Of a stretch of DNA of 46,138 bases, positions 34,405-43,159 are shown one piece after another. The stretch comes from Syntrophomonas sp. Lineage in GTDB: Bacteria > Bacillota > Syntrophomonadia > Syntrophomonadales > Syntrophomonadaceae. Location: the NCBI GenBank assembly GCA_016841245.1, contig JAENZN010000026.1, positions 1 to 46,138 on the forward strand, in the 5' to 3' direction. Position 1 is the first letter of the stretch. Every line of letters starts with the position of its first letter. Below the pieces are notes generated by a model. That model had not been told where the DNA came from and searched no databases. It saw nothing but the letters and a program-made list of their open reading frames with translations. Position numbers and translations under genes: made by a program.

Positions 34405-34902
34405 TTGAGAGGAGATCATATTAAAGTATTCCGTTATTTTTATTTTCATCATGCTATCGATATGGGTGATGGTACCTGCATACATTTTACTGGTGAACCG
34501 TTTAAGAAATTTGATTCCTATATCCAGAGAACAGATATGAATGTATTTTTAAAAGGTGGAACTAAAAAGACGGTTGTATATTGTGAAAGCAAAGATGTAG
34601 ATGAAGTAGTTACTACTGCATTATCTTATGTTGGACAAGCAGGCTATCACTTGGTATGGAATAATTGCTATCATTTTGCCCGATACTGTAAGACGGGCAT
34701 ACCTATGCCGCTTAAATTTCATGAACTAAATCAAAAGGCAGCATCTTTTACCGGATTTAGCCCCTTAATGGTAGGGCCATCAAGGTGTCAACCGGAAATG
34801 ACCGTGAACAGTTTTAGCGCCCAGCTGCATATGGCGGTTGAGACACTAAGAAATTTCAATAAGTCACTAGTAAACAAGATAATTAATGGCTTTAAATTTT
34901 AA
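34405..34902 (+). CDS. LRAT-like (NlpC/P60 superfamily) protein
   Basis: A 165-aa protein whose N-terminal YFHHAIDMGDGTCIHFTG gives the paired His and the conserved D-G turn of LRAT/H-rev107-type domains, with the catalytic Cys in WNNCYHFARYCKTG. Such permuted papain-fold enzymes act as thioesterases or acyltransferases on lipids. The C-terminal 55 residues are not recognised. The start TTG 34405 lies 8 bp after GGGGGAG. Bacterial members are little studied; the substrate is unknown. A terminator follows. Confidence 0.8.
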   Translation: MRGDHIKVFRYFYFHHAIDMGDGTCIHFTGEPFKKFDSYIQRTDMNVFLKGGTKKTVVYCESKDVDEVVTTALSYVGQAGYHLVWNNCYHFARYCKTGIPMPLKFHELNQKAASFTGFSPLMVGPSRCQPEMTVNSFSAQLHMAVETLRNFNKSLVNKIINGFKF

Positions 34903-34932
34903 AGATTATAGTATTTATAAATCCAGAAAAAT

Positions 34933-34970
34933 AAACCGATAGTGTCCAATCTGATTGAGCTATCGGTTTT
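34933..34970 (+). terminator. terminator of the LRAT-like gene
   Basis: AAACCGATAG (34933-34942) / CTATCGGTTT (34960-34969) with a 17-nt loop, followed by TATTA. Confidence 0.75.
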
Positions 34971-35107
34971 ATTACTTCTGATTATTACTTGGGCAGCTTT
35001 ATAAGATTATAAAAGGGGTGTAAGGTTCTTCTCTATAAGTATATACTCAAAAATTTCTAGCAGGTGGGCGGTCAAAGTAAATGCAACCCTCAAGAAGCTG
35101 GTAAAAA

Positions 35108-35721
35108 TTAGGTGCCTTGTGGGAAAATGAACACTATTTTTTCAATAAAGTAGATGGATTTATCGCTTACCCGAAATTCATTGCGGTTATTTACGACAAT
35201 GTGATGAACAGATTGGCCTTTCAAAATGAGAGGGCTAACAAACTCGTTTAACAACAAAAGTTCATCTTCAGAAATATTAGCTCCAGTTCTTGACTGCACC
35301 AACGTTTCGCGGTACGCTTTATGCGCCTGATGGTGGAGATAGGACCTTTTTCGCAAGGTACACAGGCGTTCGTCGGTGCAGACATAAGGCTGCACCGACA
35401 GTTTTATGCAGACGTCTTCTTCAAAGTCAGGGCAGAGGTCGTTACACAGTCGACAAGAACGACAAATCCTGGTGCAATCGGCTTATCTTCACAAAGATAA
35501 CGTCTATTACAATCATGTTGTTTAATACAGCGATTAGGTATTCTATGGGGAGCGGATTTGTCACTGGAAACAGCATGGGCGCGTATTTCCCTCGAGATTG
35601 TAGATGTGCTTTTACCAAGCTTCGCAGCAATTTGCTTGATCGAAACCCGTTCTTTAAGCAAACGTTCAATATGTAGGCGTTCTTCATCTGTTAAATGTTT
35701 ATTTTTAGGCATAATACACAC
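35108..35721 (-). mobile_element. IS30-family transposase remnant
   Basis: The first frame (35721-35404) has the IS30 N-terminal HTH: HLTDEERLHIERLLKERVS and IAAKLGKSTSTISREI. A frameshift near 35445 moves the continuation (CRLCNDLCPDFEEDVC, QPYVCTDERLC, NISEDELLLLNEFVSPLI) to the second frame, which ends at 35108. The DDE catalytic domain is missing, so the element is dead. TAAATGCAACCCT at 35078-35090 and related repeats at 35785-35836 may be remains of its ends. Confidence 0.8.
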
Positions 35722-35784
35722 TCCTGATCGTCCCGCAAGACATTAAAATAATACCTCACTCAGGACAATCAGAAGATATTTATA

Positions 35785-35836
35785 TTTGTAAGATTAAATG
35801 CATCCTTTACTTTGTAAGATTAAACGCAACCCTTTT
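35785..35836. repeat. tandem 26-bp direct repeat beside the IS30 remnant
   Basis: Two head-to-tail units starting TTTGTAAGATTAAA (35785-35810 and 35811-35836), differing by a few bases. The shared TAAAYGCAACCCT-type core also occurs at 35078-35090 on the other side of the transposase remnant. Confidence 0.75.
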
Positions 35837-35908
35837 CTCTTGGCAGGGTCGTATTTATTTTGTCTATTGAGGCAATTTCTAGTAGACGCTACTTGAAGGT
35901 AAAGACGA

Positions 35909-35938
35909 TTGACATAAACCTCAAAACTATTGTATAAT
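35909..35938 (+). promoter_or_regulatory. promoter of tRNA-Leu
   Basis: TTGACA (35909-35914), 18-bp spacer, TATAAT (35933-35938), 31 bp before the tRNA 5' end. Confidence 0.8.
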
Positions 35939-35969
35939 ACCGTGTGTCGGCAACGACAGCACTACTTGT

Positions 35970-36054
35970 GTCGGAGTGGTGGAACCGGCAGACACGTACG
36001 TTTGAGGGGCGTATGCCGAAAGGTGTGCGGGTTCAAGTCCCGCCTCCGACACCA
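35970..36054 (+). tRNA. tRNA-Leu(GAG)
   Basis: An 85-nt tRNA with encoded CCA. Acceptor GTCGGAG/CTCCGAC, discriminator A, D-arm with GTGGAAC, anticodon loop TTGAGGG (anticodon GAG at 36004-36006), a long variable arm TGCCGAAAGGTGT as in class II tRNAs, and the T-loop GGTTCAAGTCC. It reads CUC/CUU codons. Confidence 0.96.
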
Positions 36055-36065
36055 AAACAAAAACT

Positions 36066-36091
36066 AACCGCAGAGATGATCTGCGGTTTTG
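36066..36091 (+). terminator. terminator of tRNA-Leu
   Basis: AACCGCAGA-GATGA-TCTGCGGTT (36066-36088) followed by TTGTATTTT. The stem is shared with the hairpin at 34142-34162. Confidence 0.85.
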
Positions 36092-36149
36092 TATTTTCTA
36101 TCTAAGTGCACATGCAAGTCAAGAATCGTCCTTGCATGTGAAGAGCGTA

Positions 36150-36833
36150 TTATGGTTGGCTAGCTTTTTTACGGGCTATTTCCTGGTCCTGTTTTTCATA
36201 GAGCATTTTACATAAACGGGCAACAACTGAATCGGATAGCTTGGTGACCGGACGACCACTTGTAAGAGCATAATAATAGGTGCGAGAAATCTTTTCAAAA
36301 AGCTCTACATTGCGATAGGCATCTTCAATTGATATTCCCAGGCTTAGAGCTCCATGGTTTTGAATAATATAACAGTTACAGCGGTTTTTTAATCGGGGCA
36401 CCAAGTTTTCCGATAACTGATGACTGCCTGATAAGGCATAAGGGATGATATCAATAATATGTCCGGTATTAAAGGTTACCTCATCAAAAAGAGCTGGAAT
36501 TGGTTCATTGATTAAAGCGAATATGCTGGCATATATTTGATGAGTGTGAATGATGGCATTAACATCACGCCGCTGTTTATAAACTTCTATATGCATTTCG
36601 GTTTCAAGGGAAGGCTTAAATTTTCCTTCCAACACATTCATTTCAAAGTCAACTATGCATATGTCATCGACGTGAATACCAAAGTAGTCCATACTGGTTG
36701 GAGTTATTGCCACAACATTTTCCCCTTCGATCAGCATGGATATATTACCGCCAGTACCAACTGTATAGCCTTTCTGCGATAAAAGCTGACTGTAGTGTAA
36801 AACTGATTCTTTGTAAGCTTGATACTTACTCAA
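36150..36833 (-). CDS. class II aldolase/adducin family protein
   Basis: A zinc-dependent aldolase-type protein of about 227 aa, like L-fuculose-phosphate or related sugar-phosphate aldolases. Seen are GYTVGTGGNIS (phosphate loop), the metal-binding HTHQ pair and later QNHGALSLG with the third His, and SLETEMHIEVY with the catalytic Glu. The frame opens at ATG 36881 without a ribosome site; TTG 36833 (MSKYQAYKES) lies 9 nt after GAAGGA, so I prefer it. No sugar-kinase or transport genes are adjacent, so the substrate is unknown. Confidence 0.85.
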   Translation of the reverse strand: MSKYQAYKESVLHYSQLLSQKGYTVGTGGNISMLIEGENVVAITPTSMDYFGIHVDDICIVDFEMNVLEGKFKPSLETEMHIEVYKQRRDVNAIIHTHQIYASIFALINEPIPALFDEVTFNTGHIIDIIPYALSGSHQLSENLVPRLKNRCNCYIIQNHGALSLGISIEDAYRNVELFEKISRTYYYALTSGRPVTKLSDSVVARLCKMLYEKQDQEIARKKASQP

Positions 36834-37103
36834 TTTTGATGTTCCTTCTTTCCTATAAATATTTTCAAATTTCTTAAACATAATATTATCATAATAAAAA
36901 CTGCTTTTGAAATAAATCCGAAAAACTTCCCATGTTTCATGATGTACTGGACCAGGCAGCAGGCTGTATTGGTATTTGAATTAGTTAGAATATGTCATGG
37001 ATGTGAGTATACATTGGCATATCAATGGTGGTACAACTTCCTTGATACCGTGCTGTACTGGGGGAAGGGTAATTTTAGTCAACGTTCTTGAGGAGGTTGG
37101 ATA

Positions 37104-37307
37104 ATGTTAGCAAAGCAATCTCTTAACCCATTAACAAGCCTGGCCCTGAGAGGTTATTTTATACGGCAGTCACTACCAGCCTTTAGCCAAAAAGATCTGC
37201 AAAATACCTGCTTTGATAATATATGCTTTGGCAAATCGGCAATATATGATGGATATTCAGCCTTTTCCGTTCCTTTGTTGCAGCATATCTACAAACAAAT
37301 CTGCTAA
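37104..37307 (+). CDS. small ORF of doubtful reality
   Basis: A 67-codon frame with an excellent ribosome site (GAGGAGG, 7 bp before the ATG), but its last 51 bp run antisense to the 3' end of the FIST-GGDEF-HD-GYP gene and the product resembles nothing I know. It may be the start of a lost gene cut off by rearrangement. Confidence 0.25.
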   Translation: MLAKQSLNPLTSLALRGYFIRQSLPAFSQKDLQNTCFDNICFGKSAIYDGYSAFSVPLLQHIYKQIC

Positions 37308-39596
37308 ATCCGGATCAAACTGAATACCGGCACAGCGCCTTATTTCATCGACCGCATTTTGGTGACTCATGGCCTTACGGTATGGACGGTCGTTAATCAT
37401 GGCATCGTAAGCATCTACGATAGCCAACATTCTGCATTCGAGGGGAATATCCGTTCCCTTCAAACCCAGGGGATAGCCCTGGCCGTTCCACCACTCATGG
37501 TGTTTCAAAATCCAGCCGGCGATAGGCTGAAGATCGGCTGAAGATCGGGCAATACGTTGGCCGATCTCACAGTGTCTCTGCATTTCTTTTCTTTCCTCCA
37601 TGCTTAGCGGTCCTGGTTTAAATAGAATATAATCTGAGATGCCTACTTTGCCGATGTCATGAAAATGGGCCAGTAGGCCTAAATCAGCCCAGCTGCTCTG
37701 GAGCATTCCGCTATGCAGGGCAAAGGCCAGCAATAAATCCTGTAAACGCCGGCTGTGATCCTCGGTAATAATGTCCCTTGCTTCGAGAGTCCTCATTAGA
37801 GTCTGTACCAGATCGCTGTGAGTGCTCTGGTTGCGGTGTAGTTTTTCCCTATACATTTTATCGTCGGCATCCTTAAAAAGCATTCTAATGCTGGTTGACT
37901 TATCTTCCGAGCAGGAAAAACCAAGCGATATACTTAATGGGACGGCGGGATTTTCCAGGTTATACAGGTCCACTGCCTTGCGAACTCTACGGCAATGTTT
38001 TTCAATATCGGATCGCGAAATATTGGATAAGAGGATGGAAAACTCATCTCCGCCAATCCTGGCTACCACGTTTCCAGGGTCAGATGTGGATCTTAAGATG
38101 TTGGCGGCTGCAATTAAAATTGCATCCCCCATATTATGACCAAAAGTGTCATTAATCAATTTGAGGCCGTCCACATCACATATGATGATACCTGGTGAAG
38201 CATCTTCTAGCTGAATCAGTTGCTGCTCAAAATAGCCACGGTTAAAAAGCCCGGTAAGCGCATCGTGCATACTGGTATATTGTAATTGTTCATTCGCCAT
38301 CTGCAGTTCGGAGGTTCTCTCATTTAGTTCACTGGTTACGGTGTTGACAAGGCAGGTCAGTGCTCTGAGTATCCCTATGTTTCTGGTGGTAACGTTATCT
38401 ACTGTTTCAGTAATCTGGGCATTTACTGGTTTAGGATCAATGTCCATATTTCGTTGAGTTTTAGAATTCTTTTTGATACTTCCCGGTTCGGATAGGGCCA
38501 TGGTAGTCATGGTATTGTTAAGTAATTGGTTGCTGTTATCCACATGGAAGAATTCGCCGCTGGTAAAAAAACCGGCCGTAGGGGCAATAGTTTGCAGAGG
38601 AAGTGTTTCGATCTGGGCAGACTCCTGAAGAAAGCTCCGGCGGGCAGCACAGGAATATACAAATATGCTCTCGACCGGTTGTTGACGGATGGTTTGCAGC
38701 AGGAATTCTATTTGTTCGAGAATCAAATTAATGTGGCCAAAACTAAAACGCACCTTTTCACCCGGGGCTATATCACCAAAAAAAGCCAGTGAATCGTCAT
38801 CATATCGGTGAAATGGTGATCTGCCAATATAAAGATCATGCTTGCAGATAGTCAGTGGAAATTCAATTCCGTTAAGGATATCGAATTCCTCGTTGGCCCC
38901 CAGGTAGTGGCGGTAAAGCTCATAGGCCGGTATATGATCAATCGTATATACCCGTGAGCCTTCAGATCGGGTGATTGTCATTTCTTTGCCTATGGGCTGC
39001 CAGCCCAGGTGACTGTGCCGGATAACCGTTAAACCTCTGCCCTTGAGAAGGGCCCCCACCGCCCCGCAATCCGTGATGTCTTGATTGGCAAATACAAAAC
39101 ATTGTTTATTGTTAAGATTGTCTCCTGCAATACCTCCCGCTACTGGTAAGCAAGCACTTACCGATTGAACGCCTTTTATTAATTCAGTACCATTTACTGT
39201 CACCCCGGTCGCAAACAGGATCAATACCTTTGCTTGATCAAGGTTTAGGTTGGATGCGATCAATCGACCCAACTCATGGTCAGCAACCTTATTCTTGTCC
39301 ATGAAAACTACCTGAACATCACTGTATTGAAAAACGGAAAAGGAAAGCACGATGGTTAACCCGCTTACCACTCCGTTTATAATCTCTCCATTGGTGGTTG
39401 CGCCAATAATTTGGGCCTGAGGAATCAACTCGCGAATCTGTTTTGATATGGCGATTAGGACATTTTTTTCAGCAATGCCGGCAAAAACTTGTACCAGAAC
39501 AGCTTTATTGTTTGGATCTAAAAGTAGATCTCTATGGTCGTTAACGAACTGTATCAAACCATGCTGACTTTTGTAATATGTATTGATGGTATGCAT
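37257..39596 (-). CDS. FIST sensor with GGDEF and HD-GYP domains
   Basis: A 779-aa protein. The FIST N domain (about 25-215, with GATTNGEI and VAGGIAGDN) and FIST C domain (about 220-365, with FHVDNSNQL close by) form a ligand-sensing module thought to bind amino acids or other small molecules. A linker with a coiled segment (400-440) leads to GGDEF (motif 515-519) and HD-GYP (HD 646-647, GYP 706-708). The RxxD inhibitory site five residues before GGDEF is DPGN, so product feedback at the I-site is likely lost, unlike the PAS protein at 13694-17116. Both active sites look intact. A 21-bp palindrome lies over its promoter region. Confidence 0.92.
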   Translation of the reverse strand: MHTINTYYKSQHGLIQFVNDHRDLLLDPNNKAVLVQVFAGIAEKNVLIAISKQIRELIPQAQIIGATTNGEIINGVVSGLTIVLSFSVFQYSDVQVVFMDKNKVADHELGRLIASNLNLDQAKVLILFATGVTVNGTELIKGVQSVSACLPVAGGIAGDNLNNKQCFVFANQDITDCGAVGALLKGRGLTVIRHSHLGWQPIGKEMTITRSEGSRVYTIDHIPAYELYRHYLGANEEFDILNGIEFPLTICKHDLYIGRSPFHRYDDDSLAFFGDIAPGEKVRFSFGHINLILEQIEFLLQTIRQQPVESIFVYSCAARRSFLQESAQIETLPLQTIAPTAGFFTSGEFFHVDNSNQLLNNTMTTMALSEPGSIKKNSKTQRNMDIDPKPVNAQITETVDNVTTRNIGILRALTCLVNTVTSELNERTSELQMANEQLQYTSMHDALTGLFNRGYFEQQLIQLEDASPGIIICDVDGLKLINDTFGHNMGDAILIAAANILRSTSDPGNVVARIGGDEFSILLSNISRSDIEKHCRRVRKAVDLYNLENPAVPLSISLGFSCSEDKSTSIRMLFKDADDKMYREKLHRNQSTHSDLVQTLMRTLEARDIITEDHSRRLQDLLLAFALHSGMLQSSWADLGLLAHFHDIGKVGISDYILFKPGPLSMEERKEMQRHCEIGQRIARSSADLQPIAGWILKHHEWWNGQGYPLGLKGTDIPLECRMLAIVDAYDAMINDRPYRKAMSHQNAVDEIRRCAGIQFDPDLADLFVDMLQQRNGKG

Positions 39597-39673
39597 ATCT
39601 GGCCTCCATTATATCGTATTAACATGAAAATATTCCTGTAAATGGATCAAGTGGTACTTTATATTATATCGTT

Positions 39674-39694
39674 CTAATGTAACGCTTACATTAG
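39674..39694. promoter_or_regulatory. 21-bp palindromic operator upstream of the FIST gene
   Basis: CTAATGTAA-CGC-TTACATTAG: perfect 9-bp arms around 3 bp. It lies immediately upstream of a minus-strand TATAAT (39663-39668), where the -35 region would be, about 70 bp before the FIST gene. It is a likely repressor or activator site, TetR- or MerR-like in form. 39695-39907 beyond it has no clear gene. Confidence 0.6.
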
Positions 39695-39907
39695 ATGTAA
39701 TACAAGGTATAATGAAGATTGCAGCTTTATCAGGGTCAGTTGGATAAATTTGCACATCAGGCGAAGTCTATGCTGCCGAAGGTTATCCAGATTAAATGTG
39801 GTGGGTAGATGGGGAAGCAGCCCCTATTTGTCCAGGAGAATGAAGACAATAGAGAATAGTATGTGATCCTGCTAACCCTTGTTTCCCGAAGTACATTGTA
39901 AACTTCT

Positions 39908-40393
39908 CTAATTCTCGTCACAATAATTTTCTTTGAATTGTCTAAGCTTTTCAAGGAATTCTGGAAAACTCGTAAAAAAGTCGTTCAATATTTTTACGTT
40001 TTTAAGAGTATCAATGCTCAGATAGTGCTCGATGAGTTCGGTTTCAAGCAATACAGTATCCTCCTGAACCCCGATATATCTTAAAAATACTTCAACAGTG
40101 TCATGGCGATCCAGGAGAAATGCTCCCATCATTTCACCTTTCGGTGTCAGCTGAATGATGCCGTATTTTTCATATGCAAGATATCCCAACGCTGACAACT
40201 TACTTACAGTCTTGGAAGCTGAAGATGCCTTGACATTTAGCTGATCGGCCAGTTGGTTAACACGAACGTAGCCTTCTCCCTGACAATTTCTATAGATCAT
40301 TTCCAGGTAGTCTTCCATGCTTGGAGTGAGATGATCTTGGTTTTTTTTTATGATTTCATAACCACGGAAGGTATGGAACTCTTTGTTATCCAC
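39908..40393 (-). CDS. DtxR/MntR-family metal-dependent regulator
   Basis: A winged-helix regulator (161 aa) with SMEDYLEMIYR at the start of the HTH, VRVNQLADQLNVKASSASKTVSKLS as the recognition helix region and a dimerisation/metal part with HDTVEVFLRYIGV, ETELIEHYLS. AAAGGAAG 9 nt before GTG 40393 supports that start over TTG 40414. It is divergent from feoAB and probably responds to Fe2+ (or Mn2+) to control iron uptake. No SH3-like C-terminal domain, so it is the short MntR-like form. Confidence 0.88.
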   Translation of the reverse strand: MDNKEFHTFRGYEIIKKNQDHLTPSMEDYLEMIYRNCQGEGYVRVNQLADQLNVKASSASKTVSKLSALGYLAYEKYGIIQLTPKGEMMGAFLLDRHDTVEVFLRYIGVQEDTVLLETELIEHYLSIDTLKNVKILNDFFTSFPEFLEKLRQFKENYCDEN

Positions 40394-40571
40394 TTTTCTC
40401 TTCCTTTCTCCCAAGGCTTCCCGTTCATGTCCGTGCGATTATTAGTGCTTAGATGAATAGATGTAACCGATTAACTCTTTGGCTCATAGAATGAGACGGG
40501 GGAAAAAAAATTTCCCTAGTCTAACTTATGTTTACTTATATTAAAGCATGAATATATCAGGGGGTTGGTTT

Positions 40572-40808
40572 ATGGAAAGGTTAATTCCGCTGCATCATTT
40601 GTCGCTCGGCGCTTTTGGAAAGGTCAGGCATTTGACCGCAGATGGCAATACCAGGAGGAGGATGCTTGATTTGGGTTTGATCTGCGGTACAAGAGTGGAA
40701 GCTTTGCAAAAAAGTCCTTCAGGGGATCCAATTGCTTATGAAATCCGCGGAGCGGTCATCGCACTGCGCTCTGAAGAGGCCAGTAAAATACTCGTAGAAG
40801 TGCTTTAA
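40572..40808 (+). CDS. feoA: ferrous iron transport protein A
   Basis: A 78-aa SH3-like cytoplasmic protein that supports FeoB. Features: PLHHLSLGAFGKVRHL, RRRMLDLGLICGTRVE, DPIAYEIRGAVIALR. The frame opens at ATG 40548, but GGGGG before ATG 40572 (MERLIPLHH) is the better start. It is 26 bp before feoB and divergent from a DtxR-type regulator. Confidence 0.93.
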   Translation: MERLIPLHHLSLGAFGKVRHLTADGNTRRRMLDLGLICGTRVEALQKSPSGDPIAYEIRGAVIALRSEEASKILVEVL

Positions 40809-40834
40809 AACTGCGAAGTGGAGGACTATAAACC

Positions 40835-42976
40835 GTGAGCGTCAGGCAAGTGACCAGGGAGCGAATGGAGAAGGAAATGTTCCAGATAAATATGCAACAT
40901 GAGGAATTGCTTATTGCATTAGCTGGCAATCCCAACACAGGCAAAAGTACGGTCTTCAATAGTTTGACCGGGTTAAACCAGCATACTGGTAACTGGCCAG
41001 GAAAGACGGTGACTAATGCTCAGGGTAAGTATATTCATAAGCATTGCAAATTTATCCTGGTTGATTTACCTGGAACCTATTCTCTATTCGCTAACTCGGT
41101 AGATGAGGAAGTCGCCCGTGATTTTATCTGCTCTGGAGAACCACGGGCAACGGTGGTAGTTACCGATGCGACCTGTCTGGAAAGAAACTTGAATTTAGTA
41201 TTGCAGGTAATGGAGATCACTGATAATGTTATACTTTGTGTAAATCTGCTGGATGAAGCGAAGCGGAAGAAAATTCAGGTTGATTTGTCAACCCTTTCAA
41301 AAATACTCGGCGTACCTGTAATTGGAACCAATGCCAGGGACGGAGTGGGCTTGGAAACCCTGAAAGATGCAATTTATCAGGTAGCGCTGGGAAATTCAAA
41401 AAACACCCCTTTGCGTGTCAGCTATGGTGATGTGGTGGAAAAATGTATTCACATACTTGAACCATATTTACAGGCAATTATAAAAGACCAAGTTAAGAGC
41501 AGGTGGGTAGCGCTTCGGCTGCTGGATGGAGATAGTAATATCGAAGCTTTGCTTGTACAGTATCCCTTTTTAAGGACTGGTGAAACCGGTGAAATCTCGG
41601 GTGCTTTGGAAATTGTTGATCAAATGCTTCTGGAGGATCATCTGGAGAGAGACACCCTGCGTGACCATATTGTCACCTGCCTTGTTACCCAGGCTGAAGA
41701 AATAACTCAAAAAGTGCTTAGCTATGAGAAGCAAAATTACAATGGTATGGACCGTAGGATAGACAGCATTCTTACCTCCCCAATATGGGGTATTCCGGTT
41801 ATGCTTACTCTGTTGGGATTGGTCTTCTGGATCACCATTAAGGGTGCAAATTATCCTTCACAAGTATTGGCCATTGGCTTGTTCTGGGTGGAGGAGCGCT
41901 TGACGCATTTATTTTTGTCTGCGGGCTGGCCGGATTGGCTGCATGGGTTACTGGTTTTGGGGATGTATCGAACTCTGGCCTGGGTAATATCAGTTATGCT
42001 GCCCCCGATGGCCATTTTTTTCCCCTTGTTCACCCTTTTAGAAGATTTAGGTTATCTTCCCCGCATCGCATTCAATCTGGATAACTATTTCAAGAAGGCT
42101 TGCGCCCATGGCAAGCAAGCTTTAACCATGTGTATGGGATTCGGATGTAATGCAGCAGGGGTGATTGCATGCAGGATCATCGATTCGCCCCGGGAACGAC
42201 TTATCGCCATTATTACCAACAACTTCGTGCCCTGTAATGGACGTTTTCCGACCTTGATTGCTCTGGCTACCATTTTTATCGCTGGGGCGATGGGAAGCTG
42301 GCAATCCGTTGTAGCTTCCGTAAGTATCCTAGCAGCGATTGTTTTAGGTGTTGTGATCACCCTCATGGTATCGAAATTATTATCAAAGACAATTTTGCAA
42401 GGGCTTCCCTCTTCTTTTGCTCTGGAACTTCCCCCTTACCGTAAACCTCAGTTAGGGAGAATTATTGTCCGTTCGATCTATGACCGTACCCTGTTCGTCC
42501 TTGCTAGAGCTATAATCGTTGCTGCCCCGGCGGGTATGATCACCTGGGCTTTCGCCAATATATATGTAGGAGAGCTCAGTGTTTTACAGCACGGAGCGAA
42601 GCTGCTGGAGCCTTTCGCTAATTTATTAGGGATGGATGGATTTATATTAATGGCATTTATCCTTGGTTTGCCAGCCAATGAGATTGTCATTCCCATCCTG
42701 GTAATGAGCTACATGTCTGCTGGACAGATGATTGAATTAGACAGCCTGCAGACCCTGCGAGCCCTTTTTCTTGCTAATGGGTGGACCTGGTTAACGGCGG
42801 TATGTACGATGCTATTCTGCTTGAACCATTTTCCCTGTGGAACGACGCTGATTACGATTAAGAAGGAAACCCAGAGTACGAAATGGACCCTAGTAACCTT
42901 TGCTGTAACGACTATCACCGGGATAATTTTGTGTTTTATTGTGGCCCAAAGTGCTCGCCTGTTGGGACTCGTCTAA
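40835..42976 (+). CDS. feoB: ferrous iron transporter B
   Basis: A 713-aa GTP-gated Fe2+ transporter of the inner membrane. The G-domain has G1 GNPNTGKST, G3 DLPGTYS and a G4-like NLLDEAK; the membrane half has the two Gate regions (PIWGIPVMLTLLG..., SIYDRTLFVLARA...) and the conserved GFGCNAAGV and NNFVPCNGRFPT segments with Cys. The start is GTG 40835, 10 bp after GTGGAGG; the N-terminus before the G1 box is about 30 residues, slightly long. No FeoC is seen. Confidence 0.96.
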   Translation: MSVRQVTRERMEKEMFQINMQHEELLIALAGNPNTGKSTVFNSLTGLNQHTGNWPGKTVTNAQGKYIHKHCKFILVDLPGTYSLFANSVDEEVARDFICSGEPRATVVVTDATCLERNLNLVLQVMEITDNVILCVNLLDEAKRKKIQVDLSTLSKILGVPVIGTNARDGVGLETLKDAIYQVALGNSKNTPLRVSYGDVVEKCIHILEPYLQAIIKDQVKSRWVALRLLDGDSNIEALLVQYPFLRTGETGEISGALEIVDQMLLEDHLERDTLRDHIVTCLVTQAEEITQKVLSYEKQNYNGMDRRIDSILTSPIWGIPVMLTLLGLVFWITIKGANYPSQVLAIGLFWVEERLTHLFLSAGWPDWLHGLLVLGMYRTLAWVISVMLPPMAIFFPLFTLLEDLGYLPRIAFNLDNYFKKACAHGKQALTMCMGFGCNAAGVIACRIIDSPRERLIAIITNNFVPCNGRFPTLIALATIFIAGAMGSWQSVVASVSILAAIVLGVVITLMVSKLLSKTILQGLPSSFALELPPYRKPQLGRIIVRSIYDRTLFVLARAIIVAAPAGMITWAFANIYVGELSVLQHGAKLLEPFANLLGMDGFILMAFILGLPANEIVIPILVMSYMSAGQMIELDSLQTLRALFLANGWTWLTAVCTMLFCLNHFPCGTTLITIKKETQSTKWTLVTFAVTTITGIILCFIVAQSARLLGLV

Positions 42977-43082
42977 GAACAGGAAAAAATATACCTGGAT
43001 TTCAATGGGAAGCACAGATGATACCGCTACGGGATTTACAATTAAGGTTGTTATGAGAATAGAACTCCTTGTTGCCGGTACA

Positions 43083-43111
43083 TTGCAATAGTGCTTTTTG
43101 TCCCTTATAAT
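43083..43111 (+). promoter_or_regulatory. promoter of the rrf2 gene
   Basis: TTGCAA (43083-43088), 17-bp spacer, TATAAT (43106-43111). Transcription would start near 43118, just before the palindrome at 43124. Confidence 0.6.
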
Positions 43112-43123
43112 AACAGTAGACAA

Positions 43124-43144
43124 AGTGGATATAATATATCCACT
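43124..43144. promoter_or_regulatory. 21-bp perfect palindrome, probable Rrf2 operator
   Basis: AGTGGATATA-A-TATATCCACT, perfect apart from its unpaired centre, located between the promoter and the rrf2 start (43160). Its place suggests autorepression by the adjacent regulator. Confidence 0.7.
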
Positions 43145-43159
43145 ATAGGAGATGAGGCT

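Noticed and set aside
37020-37103. Possible T-box leader (AATGGTGGTACAAC) before the ORF at 37104
   Set aside because: It lacks the conserved GGGTGGNACCGCG core and a specifier stem, and no aminoacyl-tRNA or amino-acid gene follows.
40440-40571. Searching for a clear DtxR-type operator between the regulator and feoA
   Set aside because: The region is AT-rich with partial repeats (ACTTATGTTT/ACTTATATT) but I see no palindrome good enough to call.
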